From: an uncultured Collinsella sp.
GTDB taxonomy: Bacteria > Actinomycetota > Coriobacteriia > Coriobacteriales > Coriobacteriaceae
Assembly: GCA_900545165.1 (NCBI GenBank)
Contig: UQYA01000009.1
Span: forward strand, 1 to 34,232
DNA: 34,232 bases
Direction: 5' to 3'
In this document: piece by piece, positions 1 to 7,623 of the stretch
Layout of the letters: every line of letters starts with the position of its first letter
How positions within the stretch are numbered: position 1 is the first letter of the stretch
Translations under genes and position numbers: made by a program
Notes under the pieces: model-generated
Seen by the model: only the letters and a program-made list of their open reading frames with translations
Databases searched by the model: none
Told to the model about the DNA's origin: nothing

Positions 1-38
1 CGGGATTGGTCAATCTCGGCCGACTATATTTGGCTAAA

Positions 39-125
39 TCATTCCGACGCTAACAAAATTCCGACGTTCGCAACATTGACACCAGCGTTGCCTGCTGCTA
101 GCTGGATAAGAGCCTCGATGGTCAT
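39..125 (-). CDS. possible 28-residue hydrophobic peptide
   Basis: Reading the minus strand from an ATG at 125 gives MTIEALIQLAAGNAGVNVAN followed by VGILLASE and a stop. A GAGGAA Shine-Dalgarno-like sequence lies 9 bases upstream of this ATG. The frame stays open further upstream to another ATG at 170 (43 residues), but that start has no visible ribosome site. The peptide is small, glycine/alanine rich and could form one short helix. I do not recognise it; it could be a real small peptide, the tail of a degraded gene, or chance. It is divergent from the reverse transcriptase gene. Confidence 0.2.
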   Translation of the reverse strand: MTIEALIQLAAGNAGVNVANVGILLASE

Positions 126-222
126 AAGTACCAATTCCTCGCTTTCGTCTAGTATGCCATAGGCAAGCATTGTTTTAGGTGGCCGCGAAAGCGTTGGTTG
201 CACTTGCTGCGCCTTTGATTAG

Positions 223-265
223 CCTGTCCGGGGAGGGTTAGCCGCCGCTTGTTGATCCGGACAGG
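223..265 (+). promoter_or_regulatory. stem-loop in the leader of the reverse transcriptase gene
   Basis: CCTGTCCGG (223-231) and CCGGACAGG (257-265) form a perfect 9-bp stem around a 25-base loop, ending 20 bases before the RT start codon. The loop itself carries a GGGAGGG purine run. The position suggests control of translation or an RNA partner for the RT, but this is inference; no T-run follows, so it does not look like a simple terminator. Confidence 0.4.
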
Positions 266-285
266 TTGATTTATTTGGGGGTATT

Positions 286-1740
286 TTGGCCGAGTTCGAT
301 ATCGCTCGTATTCCTCGATATAGTTCCAAAAGTTCATATGCCCATTTCGATCATAGGGCCTCTTTTGCCGAAGTTCAGGCCAAGATTTTAGATTCAGAGT
401 ACGTTTCTCATCATGCGTTCTACCCTCTAATTTCCAACGAGATCATTACTGTTCGGTATCGTGGAGGTAAGCGAAGCTGCAAAGTTCGCAATATCGCTTA
501 TGCCTCGCATTTCGATCACCGCGTCTTCCAGTACTACTCTTATCTGTGGTCGGACTTATATAACAAGAAGGCTATTGCCGAAGAGTTTAATGAGGTTGCC
601 GTAGCGTACCGCTCTTCGCTTTCATCAGACAGCGCCGTAACTGCTGGCAGCAATATTTCCTCAGCTAAAAAGGCATTCGACTATATGCGTGAGCAAGATT
701 CGGCTTTTGTGCTTACGGGTGATTTCGAGAGCTTCTTCGACAACCTAAATCATGCCCATCTAATAGCGTCGTTGCGTTCGTTGTTTCCCAGTGGACGCTT
801 GCCGGACGATCACTATCAAGTTATTAAAAATATCCTTCGCTATTCGTGCTGGCCTATTGCTGATTTGGCTGCTCGACATGAATTGCCATGGCCAGCAATC
901 GATCCTACTCGGGAGAAAATGATCAGCGAAGCGGCTATCGATCTTCGGTTCAAGTCTATTCGTGAACTTAATAAGCTAGATGTTATCTTGCCAAAGTCTG
1001 AATTTCTTGCAAACAAAAGTAAAGTCATCACCAGGCCGTGGCGGCGAACGGGTATTGATCTCGGCATTCCTCAGGGTCTTGCTGCAAGTGGAGTGCTCGC
1101 TAACATCTATATGGCCGATATCGATATGAAAGTCAGGCTTGCCGTTGAACGGGTTGGTGGCTTGTATCTTCGTTATTGCGATGACTTTATTATTGCCGTT
1201 CCAAAATCTGGCTTTGATGCACTTGTAGAGGCAATCAATCTAATGGCCGATGTCGATTCCGTTAAACTGCAACCTGAGAAAACCAAGGTGTTCCGGGTTG
1301 ATGGCGACGGAGTTGCTCAGCTTGATTTTGAAAGCGTTCGTGCGGGTGAGGTTCTTTCGTATTCTGGTGCACACCCGGCGCAGAAAGCCAGTTTCCTGGG
1401 GTTTGACTTTGACGGGCGCGTTGTAAGACTTCGACAGTCTACGGTTGGAAGGTACCACAAGCGTCTCCGTGAGGCGGCCAGTGCGATTGCGCGTTCTAAT
1501 CAGGGGGAGGGAAGGCGCGCATCAAAAAAGCGCGTCTTCGCCCTGTATCAACATTATTCACCGCTCGGTATTAAGGGAAGAAGGTTATGCCCCTCGGGTG
1601 ATGCTGACACTTCTGCATTTTCTCGCTATGGGAACTTTCTTTCCTATGTGGCGAGAGCCCAAAAGGCGTTTCCTAATGATCCGATTGCCCCTGATGAGGC
1701 TAAGATTTACAGGAAGATCAAGCGCCTGAGTACTCCTTAG
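286..1740 (+). CDS. stand-alone reverse transcriptase, antiviral (DRT/Abi-like) type
   Basis: A 484-residue protein that copies RNA or makes DNA by reverse transcription, probably as a phage-defence enzyme. Visible motifs are motif A GDFESFFDNL with D146, the GIPQG segment at 260-264 (motif B), and YCDD at 297-300 as the catalytic motif C, with Cys in the place of the more usual Ala. A region of charged residues follows (thumb-like). There is no maturase/HNH part, and no integrase, so it is not a typical group II intron protein. The start is a TTG at 286 preceded by GGGGG 4 bases upstream; no better start is visible. Neighbours are other defence-type genes and IS debris, which fits an antiviral role. 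I cannot assign a DRT/UG class without a profile search. Downstream bases 1741-1957 hold no gene that I can see. Confidence 0.85.
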   Translation: MAEFDIARIPRYSSKSSYAHFDHRASFAEVQAKILDSEYVSHHAFYPLISNEIITVRYRGGKRSCKVRNIAYASHFDHRVFQYYSYLWSDLYNKKAIAEEFNEVAVAYRSSLSSDSAVTAGSNISSAKKAFDYMREQDSAFVLTGDFESFFDNLNHAHLIASLRSLFPSGRLPDDHYQVIKNILRYSCWPIADLAARHELPWPAIDPTREKMISEAAIDLRFKSIRELNKLDVILPKSEFLANKSKVITRPWRRTGIDLGIPQGLAASGVLANIYMADIDMKVRLAVERVGGLYLRYCDDFIIAVPKSGFDALVEAINLMADVDSVKLQPEKTKVFRVDGDGVAQLDFESVRAGEVLSYSGAHPAQKASFLGFDFDGRVVRLRQSTVGRYHKRLREAASAIARSNQGEGRRASKKRVFALYQHYSPLGIKGRRLCPSGDADTSAFSRYGNFLSYVARAQKAFPNDPIAPDEAKIYRKIKRLSTP

Positions 1741-1957
1741 ACGATAGTTATAACGCCAGATCATTCATAGTCAGAAATACTTAGTCGATATCGGCCAATT
1801 CCAATCATCAGGTAATAACGATGTGTCTTCTTCCCGTCGCGACACGATGTCTCTGGAGCTCGTGCCCATAACATCAGATTGATATGACAAGAGACGCTTC
1901 GTGTATCCAGTCACCAATGCTGACGCCGCCATTTTTTATACGAGCATTAGTTATCAT

Positions 1958-2359
1958 CTAGAGAGATTTTTTGGCATGCTTGTTGTATTTTCTCATCGCC
2001 TTTTTGTAAGCCTTTGGATGATTGAGATAATAAGTTGCTTTAGCTTTTATTTTCTCTTGATCGGGCTCGTAAGGTAATACTGCTCCGCATCGAGAGCAAA
2101 ACCAGTTCGGCGTTCCGAACGGCGTGTAAAAGAGCGAATTAACTTGAAAGCTATTATCGCGACGAGGTATTAAATCCATATGTGGGCAGTAGCTCTGTGC
2201 TAACTTTCGGTGTCGTTTTTTGCGACTTTCAATAAATTCGTTGATATCGAATTTAACGCCAAAATGTAAGATTGCGATTATTGCAAGAGCGAGTATTACA
2301 ACGAGAAAGAATGCCACTCCGCATTTCTCTATCAGTAATTTTGAAACAGAGTCGCTCAT
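1958..2359 (-). CDS. membrane-anchored zinc-ribbon-like protein
   Basis: A 133-residue protein of unknown function. Residues about 12-34 form one hydrophobic membrane helix near the N-terminus, followed by a very basic stretch (SRKKRHRK). The C-terminal half has a CPH and a later WFCSRCG pair of cysteines that could bind zinc, then a lysine-rich tail. The start ATG at 2359 has AGGAG 7 bases upstream. It is convergent with the reverse transcriptase and lies next to an IS remnant. The layout (one helix, cytoplasmic zinc ribbon, basic tail) is seen in many accessory-region hypotheticals; I do not recognise a named family. Confidence 0.65.
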   Translation of the reverse strand: MSDSVSKLLIEKCGVAFFLVVILALAIIAILHFGVKFDINEFIESRKKRHRKLAQSYCPHMDLIPRRDNSFQVNSLFYTPFGTPNWFCSRCGAVLPYEPDQEKIKAKATYYLNHPKAYKKAMRKYNKHAKKSL

Positions 2360-2400
2360 TTCTTACTCCTTTTGTTACGCAGATTGCGTCGAAAATGTTG

Positions 2401-2423
2401 GTGCTAGGGTGGCACCCTAGCAC
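2401..2423. repeat. 10-bp perfect palindrome at the edge of the IS remnant
   Basis: GTGCTAGGGT (2401-2410), three bases, then ACCCTAGCAC (2414-2423). It lies 68 bases before the transposase start codon and may mark the left end of the insertion sequence or serve as a terminator for neighbouring transcripts. The matching right end is not present because the element is truncated. Confidence 0.5.
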
Positions 2424-2490
2424 AGTTTAACGAAAGAAGGGTCTTCGTCCTGGAATCTGAAATCACCACAGCAACAGGTTCAAGGAAAGG

Positions 2491-3057
2491 ATGAAGACCG
2501 CTACGGAAACCTTACCAGGCCTGACGCCGGACATGCTCGCCATGCCCCGGTTCGAAGACAGCGCCATCGATATGCAGGAGTTGCTGCGCAGGTTCGCCGA
2601 TTAGGTCGTGAACGCCGTGTTGGACGCCGAGACCGACCGAGTGTGCGGCGTCGGAGCGAACAATCGCGACGGCTACTGCGAGCGCAGCCTCGCCACCTGC
2701 GTCAGCACGCTGACGCCGCGCATCCCGAAGCTGCGTTCCGACAGCTTCTTCCCGGAGGACGTGATCGAGCGATGCCAGTTCGTCGGCTGTGCCCTCGTGC
2801 CCGCCGTGGTCGAGATGTATGCCGCGGGCGCTAGCACCCGCAAGGCGCAGAGGGTGGCCGAGAAGATGGGCGTATCGAGGCTCTCCATGGACCAGGTGTG
2901 CGCAATCGCCTCGTGCCTGAACGCCGATATTGAGGAACGATCCGACGATATGGCTACACTTCTTTTGAGTAACTACTCTATGCGCTGTTTAAAGAGGGCT
3001 TTGCAAGATAATTTGGCCCTTGTCGTCCGCGGCACTTCGCTTGTGCCTGGCTTTTAA
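2491..3057 (+). pseudogene. IS256/mutator-type transposase, broken N-terminal fragment
   Basis: Reading from ATG 2491 gives MKTATETLPGLTPDMLAMPR and on to LLRRFAD, where an in-frame TAG at 2602-2604 interrupts it. The same frame continues with VVNAVLDAETDRVCGVGANN, RDGYCERSLATCVSTLTPRI and RKAQRVAEKMGVSRLS, which is the N-terminal region of IS256-family (transposase_mut) proteins. Homology appears to stop near 2943; the rest of the frame to the stop at 3057 is unrelated sequence. The catalytic DDE core is missing. The TAG probably replaces a CAG codon. The element is therefore dead and has been truncated by a later deletion or insertion. Its C-terminal frame runs into the 3' end of the PIN gene. 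Confidence 0.85.
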
Positions 3058-4331
3058 AATGGAATATCGTCTTCGATGTCCTCTAGATGGGAAATCAGAT
3101 TCGCCATGATGGCCTCTCTTTTTCTGGGGCTCGCATTATCGAGTAGGTTTACAAAGTCAGAGATGGTGTTGATTGATATAGACCCTGGTTTTGTTTCGAC
3201 TGCTCCATTGATTAGAATGTCAGTTAGATATTTGACATTTGCAAGTGAACTGTCTAATAAATGTGATTCAAGCAAATTATGCAGACGCGTGCGAATTGTG
3301 TCTGCATCCAGCTCAAAAGTTGATAAATGACTTTTGTAGACAGTATGTTGGCTTATTTCATTAATAAAATTGCGAAAGGCCTGCTTTTCCTTTGTTGTGA
3401 AAAACGGTGATTCGCGTTCATCTTCGCGCTCATCTGGGAGATCAAAAGCGTCAAGATACCTTGTGTATTCGCTATCAATAAGATCGTCTTTATGTCTTAG
3501 AAAAATCGGCTTTATGTAGTCACTGATGTCGTCATCCTTTAATATCCATTCGACTTGCTGGTTTTCTAAGGCGACCGAAAGGATACGGAGCTCTTGTTGA
3601 TCTGTGGTCACGTGGGGGCTGGAACTTAGTTTTGAAATAATCGAATGCGTCTCAGCGAAGGAAAGCGAATTTGCCAGCGCTTCTATTAGATCATTAACGT
3701 CAGCGTCAGTGGCGTTCTTCGTATCGACATCGCTGGTGTCCGGTGTGATCTCGAATTTCTCTTCATCTTTAGGGCGATTATTAAGTTTGATTACATTTTT
3801 CAAGTCGCCTTCGACCGTGATGTTGTTCCGATCCTTGAAATACTCGGTCATTCTTTTGTCGTCGGTGCAAATTATCACACGTGTTTCATTTGAACACTGC
3901 TCGAGAAAATGGTCGATTGATGCGACAATGCAGGCATCTTTAAAACCCTTATCGCTCTTTTCTTCGAATGGCGGCTCGTGATTAATTGCCCATTTGTATA
4001 TACGCGAGAATGCGTATTCGACCGGCGCTTGAGGCAAGACTTTAAACTGGATCGATCTATCGCTGCGGATTTCCTCTTCGACTTGTTCGAAAGTCAGGCT
4101 TTCGGCCTCTTTCATTGAAAAGCTCGTCAGCTTGAGTATCCCGCTTCTATTAATTTGCGCCTGTTCCCTCAGAAAAGACAGACGTTTCTGTGCCACTATT
4201 TCATCGATAACGACTTCGGGAATATATAGTTCGTTACTTGCGGCAATTGCCTGCAATTGCTTTCGGTTGCCTAGAAGCTCGGAATATGAGTTTTCGTTCC
4301 TAGCTAGATTCGTGTCGACGATTACTATCAC
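3054..4331 (-). CDS. PIN-domain ribonuclease-like protein
   Basis: A 425-residue protein with an N-terminal PIN domain, a metal-dependent RNase fold. Acidic residues typical of the active site are visible: D6 in IVDTN, E44 in VIDEIV, D132 in FKDACIVAS and D157/D158 in CTDDKRM. After residue about 190 there is a long acidic, helical region with no family that I recognise, possibly a sensor or partner-binding part. I chose the GTG at 4331 because a GAGGGGG ribosome site (4338-4344) precedes it and the domain begins immediately with MIVIVDTN; an ATG at 4388 would add 19 unlikely residues. The gene is AT-rich compared with the core genes, which points to transfer. It is head-to-head with a helicase remnant, so it may once have been part of a nuclease-helicase system. 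No antitoxin is visible beside it. Confidence 0.8.
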   Translation of the reverse strand: MIVIVDTNLARNENSYSELLGNRKQLQAIAASNELYIPEVVIDEIVAQKRLSFLREQAQINRSGILKLTSFSMKEAESLTFEQVEEEIRSDRSIQFKVLPQAPVEYAFSRIYKWAINHEPPFEEKSDKGFKDACIVASIDHFLEQCSNETRVIICTDDKRMTEYFKDRNNITVEGDLKNVIKLNNRPKDEEKFEITPDTSDVDTKNATDADVNDLIEALANSLSFAETHSIISKLSSSPHVTTDQQELRILSVALENQQVEWILKDDDISDYIKPIFLRHKDDLIDSEYTRYLDAFDLPDEREDERESPFFTTKEKQAFRNFINEISQHTVYKSHLSTFELDADTIRTRLHNLLESHLLDSSLANVKYLTDILINGAVETKPGSISINTISDFVNLLDNASPRKREAIMANLISHLEDIEDDIPF

Positions 4332-4451
4332 GATTATCCCCCTCGGACGGTTTCTTCTTAAACAATAATATCCATTGCGATGCATCAATGAGCGTCATCA
4401 ATTGTTGCAACGCAGACGGTGCAACACGCTTGCAGTCCTGATTTCTTATTA

Positions 4452-4480
4452 CCTTGAGCGCTGCGGTTATTCGCTCAAGG
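4452..4480. repeat. 9-bp inverted repeat at the 5' break of the helicase remnant
   Basis: CCTTGAGCG (4452-4460) and CGCTCAAGG (4472-4480) are perfect inverted copies with an 11-base spacer. The helicase frame opens inside this repeat, so it marks or lies close to the truncation point. Confidence 0.5.
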
Positions 4481-5255
4481 CGGTGGCGGTAGCATTGCGA
4501 TTCTTGTTCGCAAGCGCGGCACTCTGGCCAATCTCATCACTGACGAGCTGACTAAAGAGGGGACCTCATACTTCTACGGGCTTTTCTCAGATACAGAGCT
4601 AGAGTTCATTGAATTCAATGCGTTTGCTTTATCCAGGATTACCGATGCAGTGTCTGGAGAAAAAGGCGTCAGCCGGTTTGCTGCGGACAAAATAATCGAC
4701 TCCATCTCTGATGAACTGCTGACTGGCTCCAGGAGATTCGAGTATGGGCGGTCCTATGCCATGCTTCTTAGAGCGCTTCGGAAACACCTTGCAAATGACT
4801 CCGTCGCGATGGGCCCGTCTGAGCGCTTCGATTATATCGTGAGCATCTTTTCCGAGGGCTCCCTGCGGCGTTTCTCTGATGACCTTGATACAGATATCTC
4901 TATGATGACCGTTCACTCCGCTAAGGGGCTCGAGTGGGACACCGTTTTCATTCCGGGCGTTACGCGTTTCGCCTGGCCTGGAGGGATTTGCTCTCGGTGC
5001 GAAAGAGCTGGTATATGTTCGCGTTCTGCGTATGGATGCCGGATCGTTGATGCGATGAATATGCCAGATGGGCTTATTGAGGAAATGGGCCTGCTGTACG
5101 TCGGCGTCACTCGCGTCCGCAAAGCGGTATATGTCTCCGCTTCTATGCAGCGCAGGACAAATAATGGGAACTATCAGGTTGCTTTCCCCTCTTGCCTAAC
5201 GTCTCTTCCAGGCATTGAGCCTGTAAGTTGGACGGTCATGGACGGAGAGGGGTGA
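4458..5255 (+). pseudogene. UvrD/Rep-type helicase, C-terminal remnant
   Basis: The open frame from 4458 encodes the last ~265 residues of a superfamily 1 helicase. Recognisable parts are SIAILVRKRGTL (start of the 2A/2B region, from about 4491), VHSAKGLEWDTVFIPG (motif V area) and EEMGLLYVGVTRVRKAVYVS (motif VI with the arginine finger). The Walker A and B half is absent and the frame has no convincing start: a stop lies at 4455 and the first GTG is at 4650, inside the domain. It is therefore a 5'-truncated gene. A cysteine cluster (CSRCERAGICS) sits between motifs V and VI. Small UvrD-like helicases are partners in defence systems such as Gabija (GajB), but nothing here proves that origin. 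Confidence 0.75.
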
Positions 5256-5328
5256 TTGCCGGCGGGATGGGGCGTGTCCGCTACTGACGCGAGGTCCGGT
5301 TGCGGCTCTTGCTGTGGTCTCATGGAGT

Positions 5329-5366
5329 GTGCCCAAGCTGTTCTTTGGCTAGAACGGCTTGGGCAC
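5329..5366 (+). terminator. strong 15-bp hairpin
   Basis: GTGCCCAAGC (5329-5338) pairs with GCTTGGGCAC (5357-5366), and inside it GTTCT (5340-5344) pairs with AGAAC (5351-5355) across a single T-G pair, leaving a 6-base loop. It lies 74 bases after the helicase remnant. Only a short TTTT follows (from 5372), so it may be a weak terminator or a structured RNA. The gap 5256-5628 otherwise holds only the second hairpin listed next. Confidence 0.5.
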
Positions 5367-5444
5367 TAGCGTTTTGGTGGGATGCGGTGTTTGTTTAATT
5401 AGCTACTGTTGAATATTGTGAAGCAACACCGTGGCATTGCGCCT

Positions 5445-5476
5445 AGGCACCGGGGCCGACATGAGTCCCGGCGCCT
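5445..5476 (+). terminator. terminator-like hairpin
   Basis: AGGCACCGGG (5445-5454) pairs with CCCGGCGCCT (5467-5476) with one mismatch, followed by TTCTTCTTGCT. GC-rich stem plus pyrimidine-rich tail fits an intrinsic terminator on the plus strand. Confidence 0.5.
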
Positions 5477-5628
5477 TCTTCTTGCTAACGTCCGGTTTCG
5501 CCCCGCTGCCGCATGTTGACTTCGCTCATTGTTGGTACGGGTCGTATTATGCACGTCTTTGTCCGTGACGGCTGTTTCTTCTAGGATGAAGTGGTCGAAC
5601 GATCGGCTCTTAAGCTAATGAGCTGGGG

Positions 5629-6327
5629 CTATTTAATAAAATCCTTCCTCCTGATCCGACCAAGGTGGCGGTCCAGTTCGTATATAGCGTCAATGTAAAG
5701 CTCGGCAGAATCGCGTATGTCTCGCATGTCGAGGCAGCATCTTTCAAAGTGCAGCTTGCCTTTTTGTTCTTTGGCGCTGCGGATATTGCGACATGTCATC
5801 AATGCGATGTCATTATCGCCCACGCAGTTGATTCTTGAAAATCCTTTTGGTGTGATGCGATAAATAACTGCCTTAGGAAAGGAATCAAGTAGGCTTTTCC
5901 CTCTTATATCAATGCAGATTCTTCCTTCTGATCCAAAACCATAATCTTGATGTCTAGTTGAATTGAGGGGGTGGGCAATAACTACCGAGCGAACAACTTG
6001 GAGATATTTGCTCGCGTCGTCGAGTTCACTTTGTTTAGAGAACTCAAAATCGTTTTCGATCTCTTTTCGAAGACAGTTCCCTTTAATTTGCCAGAACGCA
6101 TCTTTTATCCAAGTAGCAAGTGCCACAAGATAAACGGTGTCCTTTGGGTTGGGCAAGAAGCCCCCGCCGATAGTGGAATTGAAATCTTGAATGCTGTAAT
6201 TAGCCTTAAGGATGAGATCGGACATTAATTCATAATGATCGGAGTCCTTCCAGGCCCATTTCTTCCATATGCCGCCTCCGTGTTCACCTAAATCATCGGT
6301 GGTCTTTAGTTCTTCGATCGCTTGCAT
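5629..6327 (-). CDS. hypothetical protein with HEPN-like motif
   Basis: A 232-residue soluble protein that I cannot place in a named family. Residues 107-125 read KYLQVVRSVVIAHPLNST, containing R113-x5-H119; the R-x4-6-H pattern in a helix is the signature of HEPN RNases, and the following HPLNS is common in HEPN-like hypotheticals. A short tryptophan-rich stretch (IWKKWAWKD) lies near the N-terminus. There is no signal peptide or membrane helix. The start ATG at 6327 has AGGAG 4 bases upstream. A short frame at 6339-6461 ends just before it and could be co-transcribed. The gene is AT-rich and sits among defence genes, so an RNase or phage-sensing role is a reasonable but unproven inference. 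Confidence 0.65.
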   Translation of the reverse strand: MQAIEELKTTDDLGEHGGGIWKKWAWKDSDHYELMSDLILKANYSIQDFNSTIGGGFLPNPKDTVYLVALATWIKDAFWQIKGNCLRKEIENDFEFSKQSELDDASKYLQVVRSVVIAHPLNSTRHQDYGFGSEGRICIDIRGKSLLDSFPKAVIYRITPKGFSRINCVGDNDIALMTCRNIRSAKEQKGKLHFERCCLDMRDIRDSAELYIDAIYELDRHLGRIRRKDFIK

Positions 6328-6338
6328 GTCACTCCTGT

Positions 6339-6461
6339 CTATTCGATTTGTTGCAGCGCTTCTTTTGTTGTCTTGATGTCAACATGGTGCCCATTAATGG
6401 CTATAATCTGCCAGCTATCCAAAGAATGAGTCCAAAGGTTGATTTGGAGGATTGGCGGCAT
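6339..6461 (-). CDS. possible 40-residue protein upstream of the HEPN-like gene
   Basis: From an ATG at 6461 the minus strand reads MPPILQINLWTHSLDSWQII and continues to ALQQIE, stopping 11 bases before the next start. The composition looks protein-like and the tight spacing suggests coupling with the downstream gene. There is no clear ribosome site, and the longer frame upstream of this point runs through a repeat element, so it is not all real. Could be the tail of a truncated gene. Confidence 0.25.
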   Translation of the reverse strand: MPPILQINLWTHSLDSWQIIAINGHHVDIKTTKEALQQIE

Positions 6462-6543
6462 AGGATTGACGGACCCTGAGTTCTCCCTTAAAGTAAGCCT
6501 TGTGATGAGGCCTTGCGACGGTATGTCCGGCTTGGTCCGTGGT

Positions 6544-6561
6544 AACCGCCGAAAGGCGGTT
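6544..6561 (+). terminator. GAAA-tetraloop hairpin with T-rich tail
   Basis: AACCGCC (6544-6550), GAAA loop, GGCGGTT (6555-6561), then TTCGCGTTT. The stable tetraloop suggests a folded RNA end. No gene on the plus strand obviously ends here, so its role is unclear. Confidence 0.3.
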
Positions 6562-6636
6562 TTCGCGTTTAAGGGGTTGTTTACCGAGGGCATTTGTCCG
6601 TATCCGCTTCTGGGCAGTGGGCTTTTATCGCGAATT

Positions 6637-6762
6637 TCGGAAGTGCGGGGAAAATCGAAACTTGCCGCGCACACTCCGATTTTTGCCAACAAAATCGCAG
6701 GCCGCAAGAGTCCAAACCCGGGGCCTAGTCGACAGATCCCATTTTTTTTACCGCACTTCCGA
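6637..6762. mobile_element. ~126-bp palindrome-ended element, copy 1
   Basis: The ends TCGGAAGTGCGG (6637-6648) and CCGCACTTCCGA (6751-6762) are perfect 12-bp inverted repeats, followed inwards by A-rich/T-rich runs. Interior blocks GTGCGGGGAAAATCGAAACT and CGATTTTTGCCAACAAAA are repeated exactly in copy 2 at 9587-9707; the remainder is similar with small changes. It has no coding capacity, so it behaves like a MITE or REP-type element that would need an enzyme supplied from elsewhere. Confidence 0.75.
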
Positions 6763-7212
6763 GTTCACCTGTCGATAATGTGCGGCGGCCTCTGGAACCT
6801 CCGAGAGCGTCGGCCTTTTAGCATAAAGCGCATCGTCCCCCCCCGGGGGGCTTCTGGGGCGCGGCTCTTCTGGTTAAACTACTCAATTCTTAATGCTCAC
6901 CGTGCTCAATTCTCGATGACCATTCGGACTATTTTTAAGTGGGCATCAACAGGTTGAGTCGGGGAGGGGAGAGCTGAGGTGGATGAGGCGTATTTGTCCT
7001 GGCGTTATGTTCCACGCTTATTTGACCATGCGCGATACGGTAGCTTCAGCTTGCGGCTGTCTTGTGCTTCTTCGAGATTCCACACCGTACCTTCCAGGTC
7101 CGATTTATGTCCGCGCCGGTATTTATGCTTTAAGCAAAGCGGCACGAGTGAACTTGCTACAAGCCTCATGCTGTGAGCGCGTTAACCAATCAGTCGTGAA
7201 GGCGAGGTGAGT
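6763..7212. other. 450 bases without a supportable gene
   Basis: Short frames of 65-75 codons exist on the plus strand near 6979-7210 but have low-complexity, arginine/serine/cysteine-rich translations and overlap each other in different frames. The stretch also contains a C8G6 run at 6837-6850 that is its own inverted repeat. I see no RNA gene here. Confidence 0.5.
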
Positions 7213-7440
7213 ATGAAAGGTAGAAACCAGCACGTTACGAAGCGGGCGGATGGCAATTGGCAGGTTAAGGGCGAGGGGGCGCGTCGCGCTTCCTTTGTTA
7301 CGACGACCCAGGGCGAAGCTATAAAGCGCGGTCGTCAAATTAGTTCTAATCAGCACTCTGAGCTAATCACCCATCGTCCCGACGGTAGAATCCGCGCAAA
7401 GGATTCCCATGGGCACGATCCCTTCCCGCCGAGAGGATAG
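7213..7440 (+). CDS. DUF2188 family protein
   Basis: A 75-residue basic protein. It matches the DUF2188 pattern well: QHVTKRADGNWQVKGEGARR, then the helix TQGEAIKRGRQISSNQHSEL, then HRPDGRIRAKDSHGHDPFPP. The conserved pieces HV, W-V, T-x2-EA, SEL-x3-RPDGRI and the DPFPP ending are all present, so it is full length. The function of the family is unknown; members are widespread in bacteria and phages and often sit in accessory regions. I chose the ATG at 7213 with the preceding AAGGCGAGG as the ribosome site; a GTG at 7207 would add two residues. It is upstream of, and separate in promoter from, the ATPase/RloB pair. Confidence 0.8.
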   Translation: MKGRNQHVTKRADGNWQVKGEGARRASFVTTTQGEAIKRGRQISSNQHSELITHRPDGRIRAKDSHGHDPFPPRG

Positions 7441-7541
7441 GGGCTTGACGCCATTGCGGCTGCGGGCATGGATTAGCGTGTCCGCAGCCGCATACTTCCG
7501 AGTTTTGGCCTTGTACCCTTTGCTCCAGATGCTGCAAACAC

Positions 7542-7569
7542 TTGATTGATGCTATTTAAGGTCTATAAT
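7542..7569 (+). promoter_or_regulatory. sigma-70 promoter for the ATPase/RloB operon
   Basis: TTGATT (7542-7547) and TATAAT (7564-7569) are 16 bases apart, placing transcription start near 7576 and leaving a leader of about 48 bases. Its position also excludes the upstream ATG at 7546 as the start of the ATPase. Confidence 0.7.
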
Positions 7570-7623
7570 CGAATAAAAACTCTGAAATATCTTTTCAAAA
7601 CAATGAAAGGAATTTTGAGGACG

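Noticed and set aside
2401..2423. AGGGTGGCACC resembles the T-box antiterminator sequence
   Set aside because: It is part of a simple palindrome with no stem I, specifier loop or synthetase gene downstream; it lies next to a transposase remnant.
6339..6707. 122-residue minus-strand frame sharing a peptide (AKIGV-x-ASFDFPRTS) with a minus-strand frame near 9590-9640
   Set aside because: The shared peptide comes from the repeated non-coding element translated in the same frame, not from a protein family.
6979..7210. Two overlapping plus-strand frames of 65-75 codons
   Set aside because: They overlap in different frames, lack ribosome sites and have compositions unlike proteins.
7546..7623. 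Longer start (MMLFKVYNRIK...) for the ATPase
   Set aside because: The ATG at 7546 lies within the -35/spacer of the promoter and upstream of the probable transcription start; homology begins at 7624.
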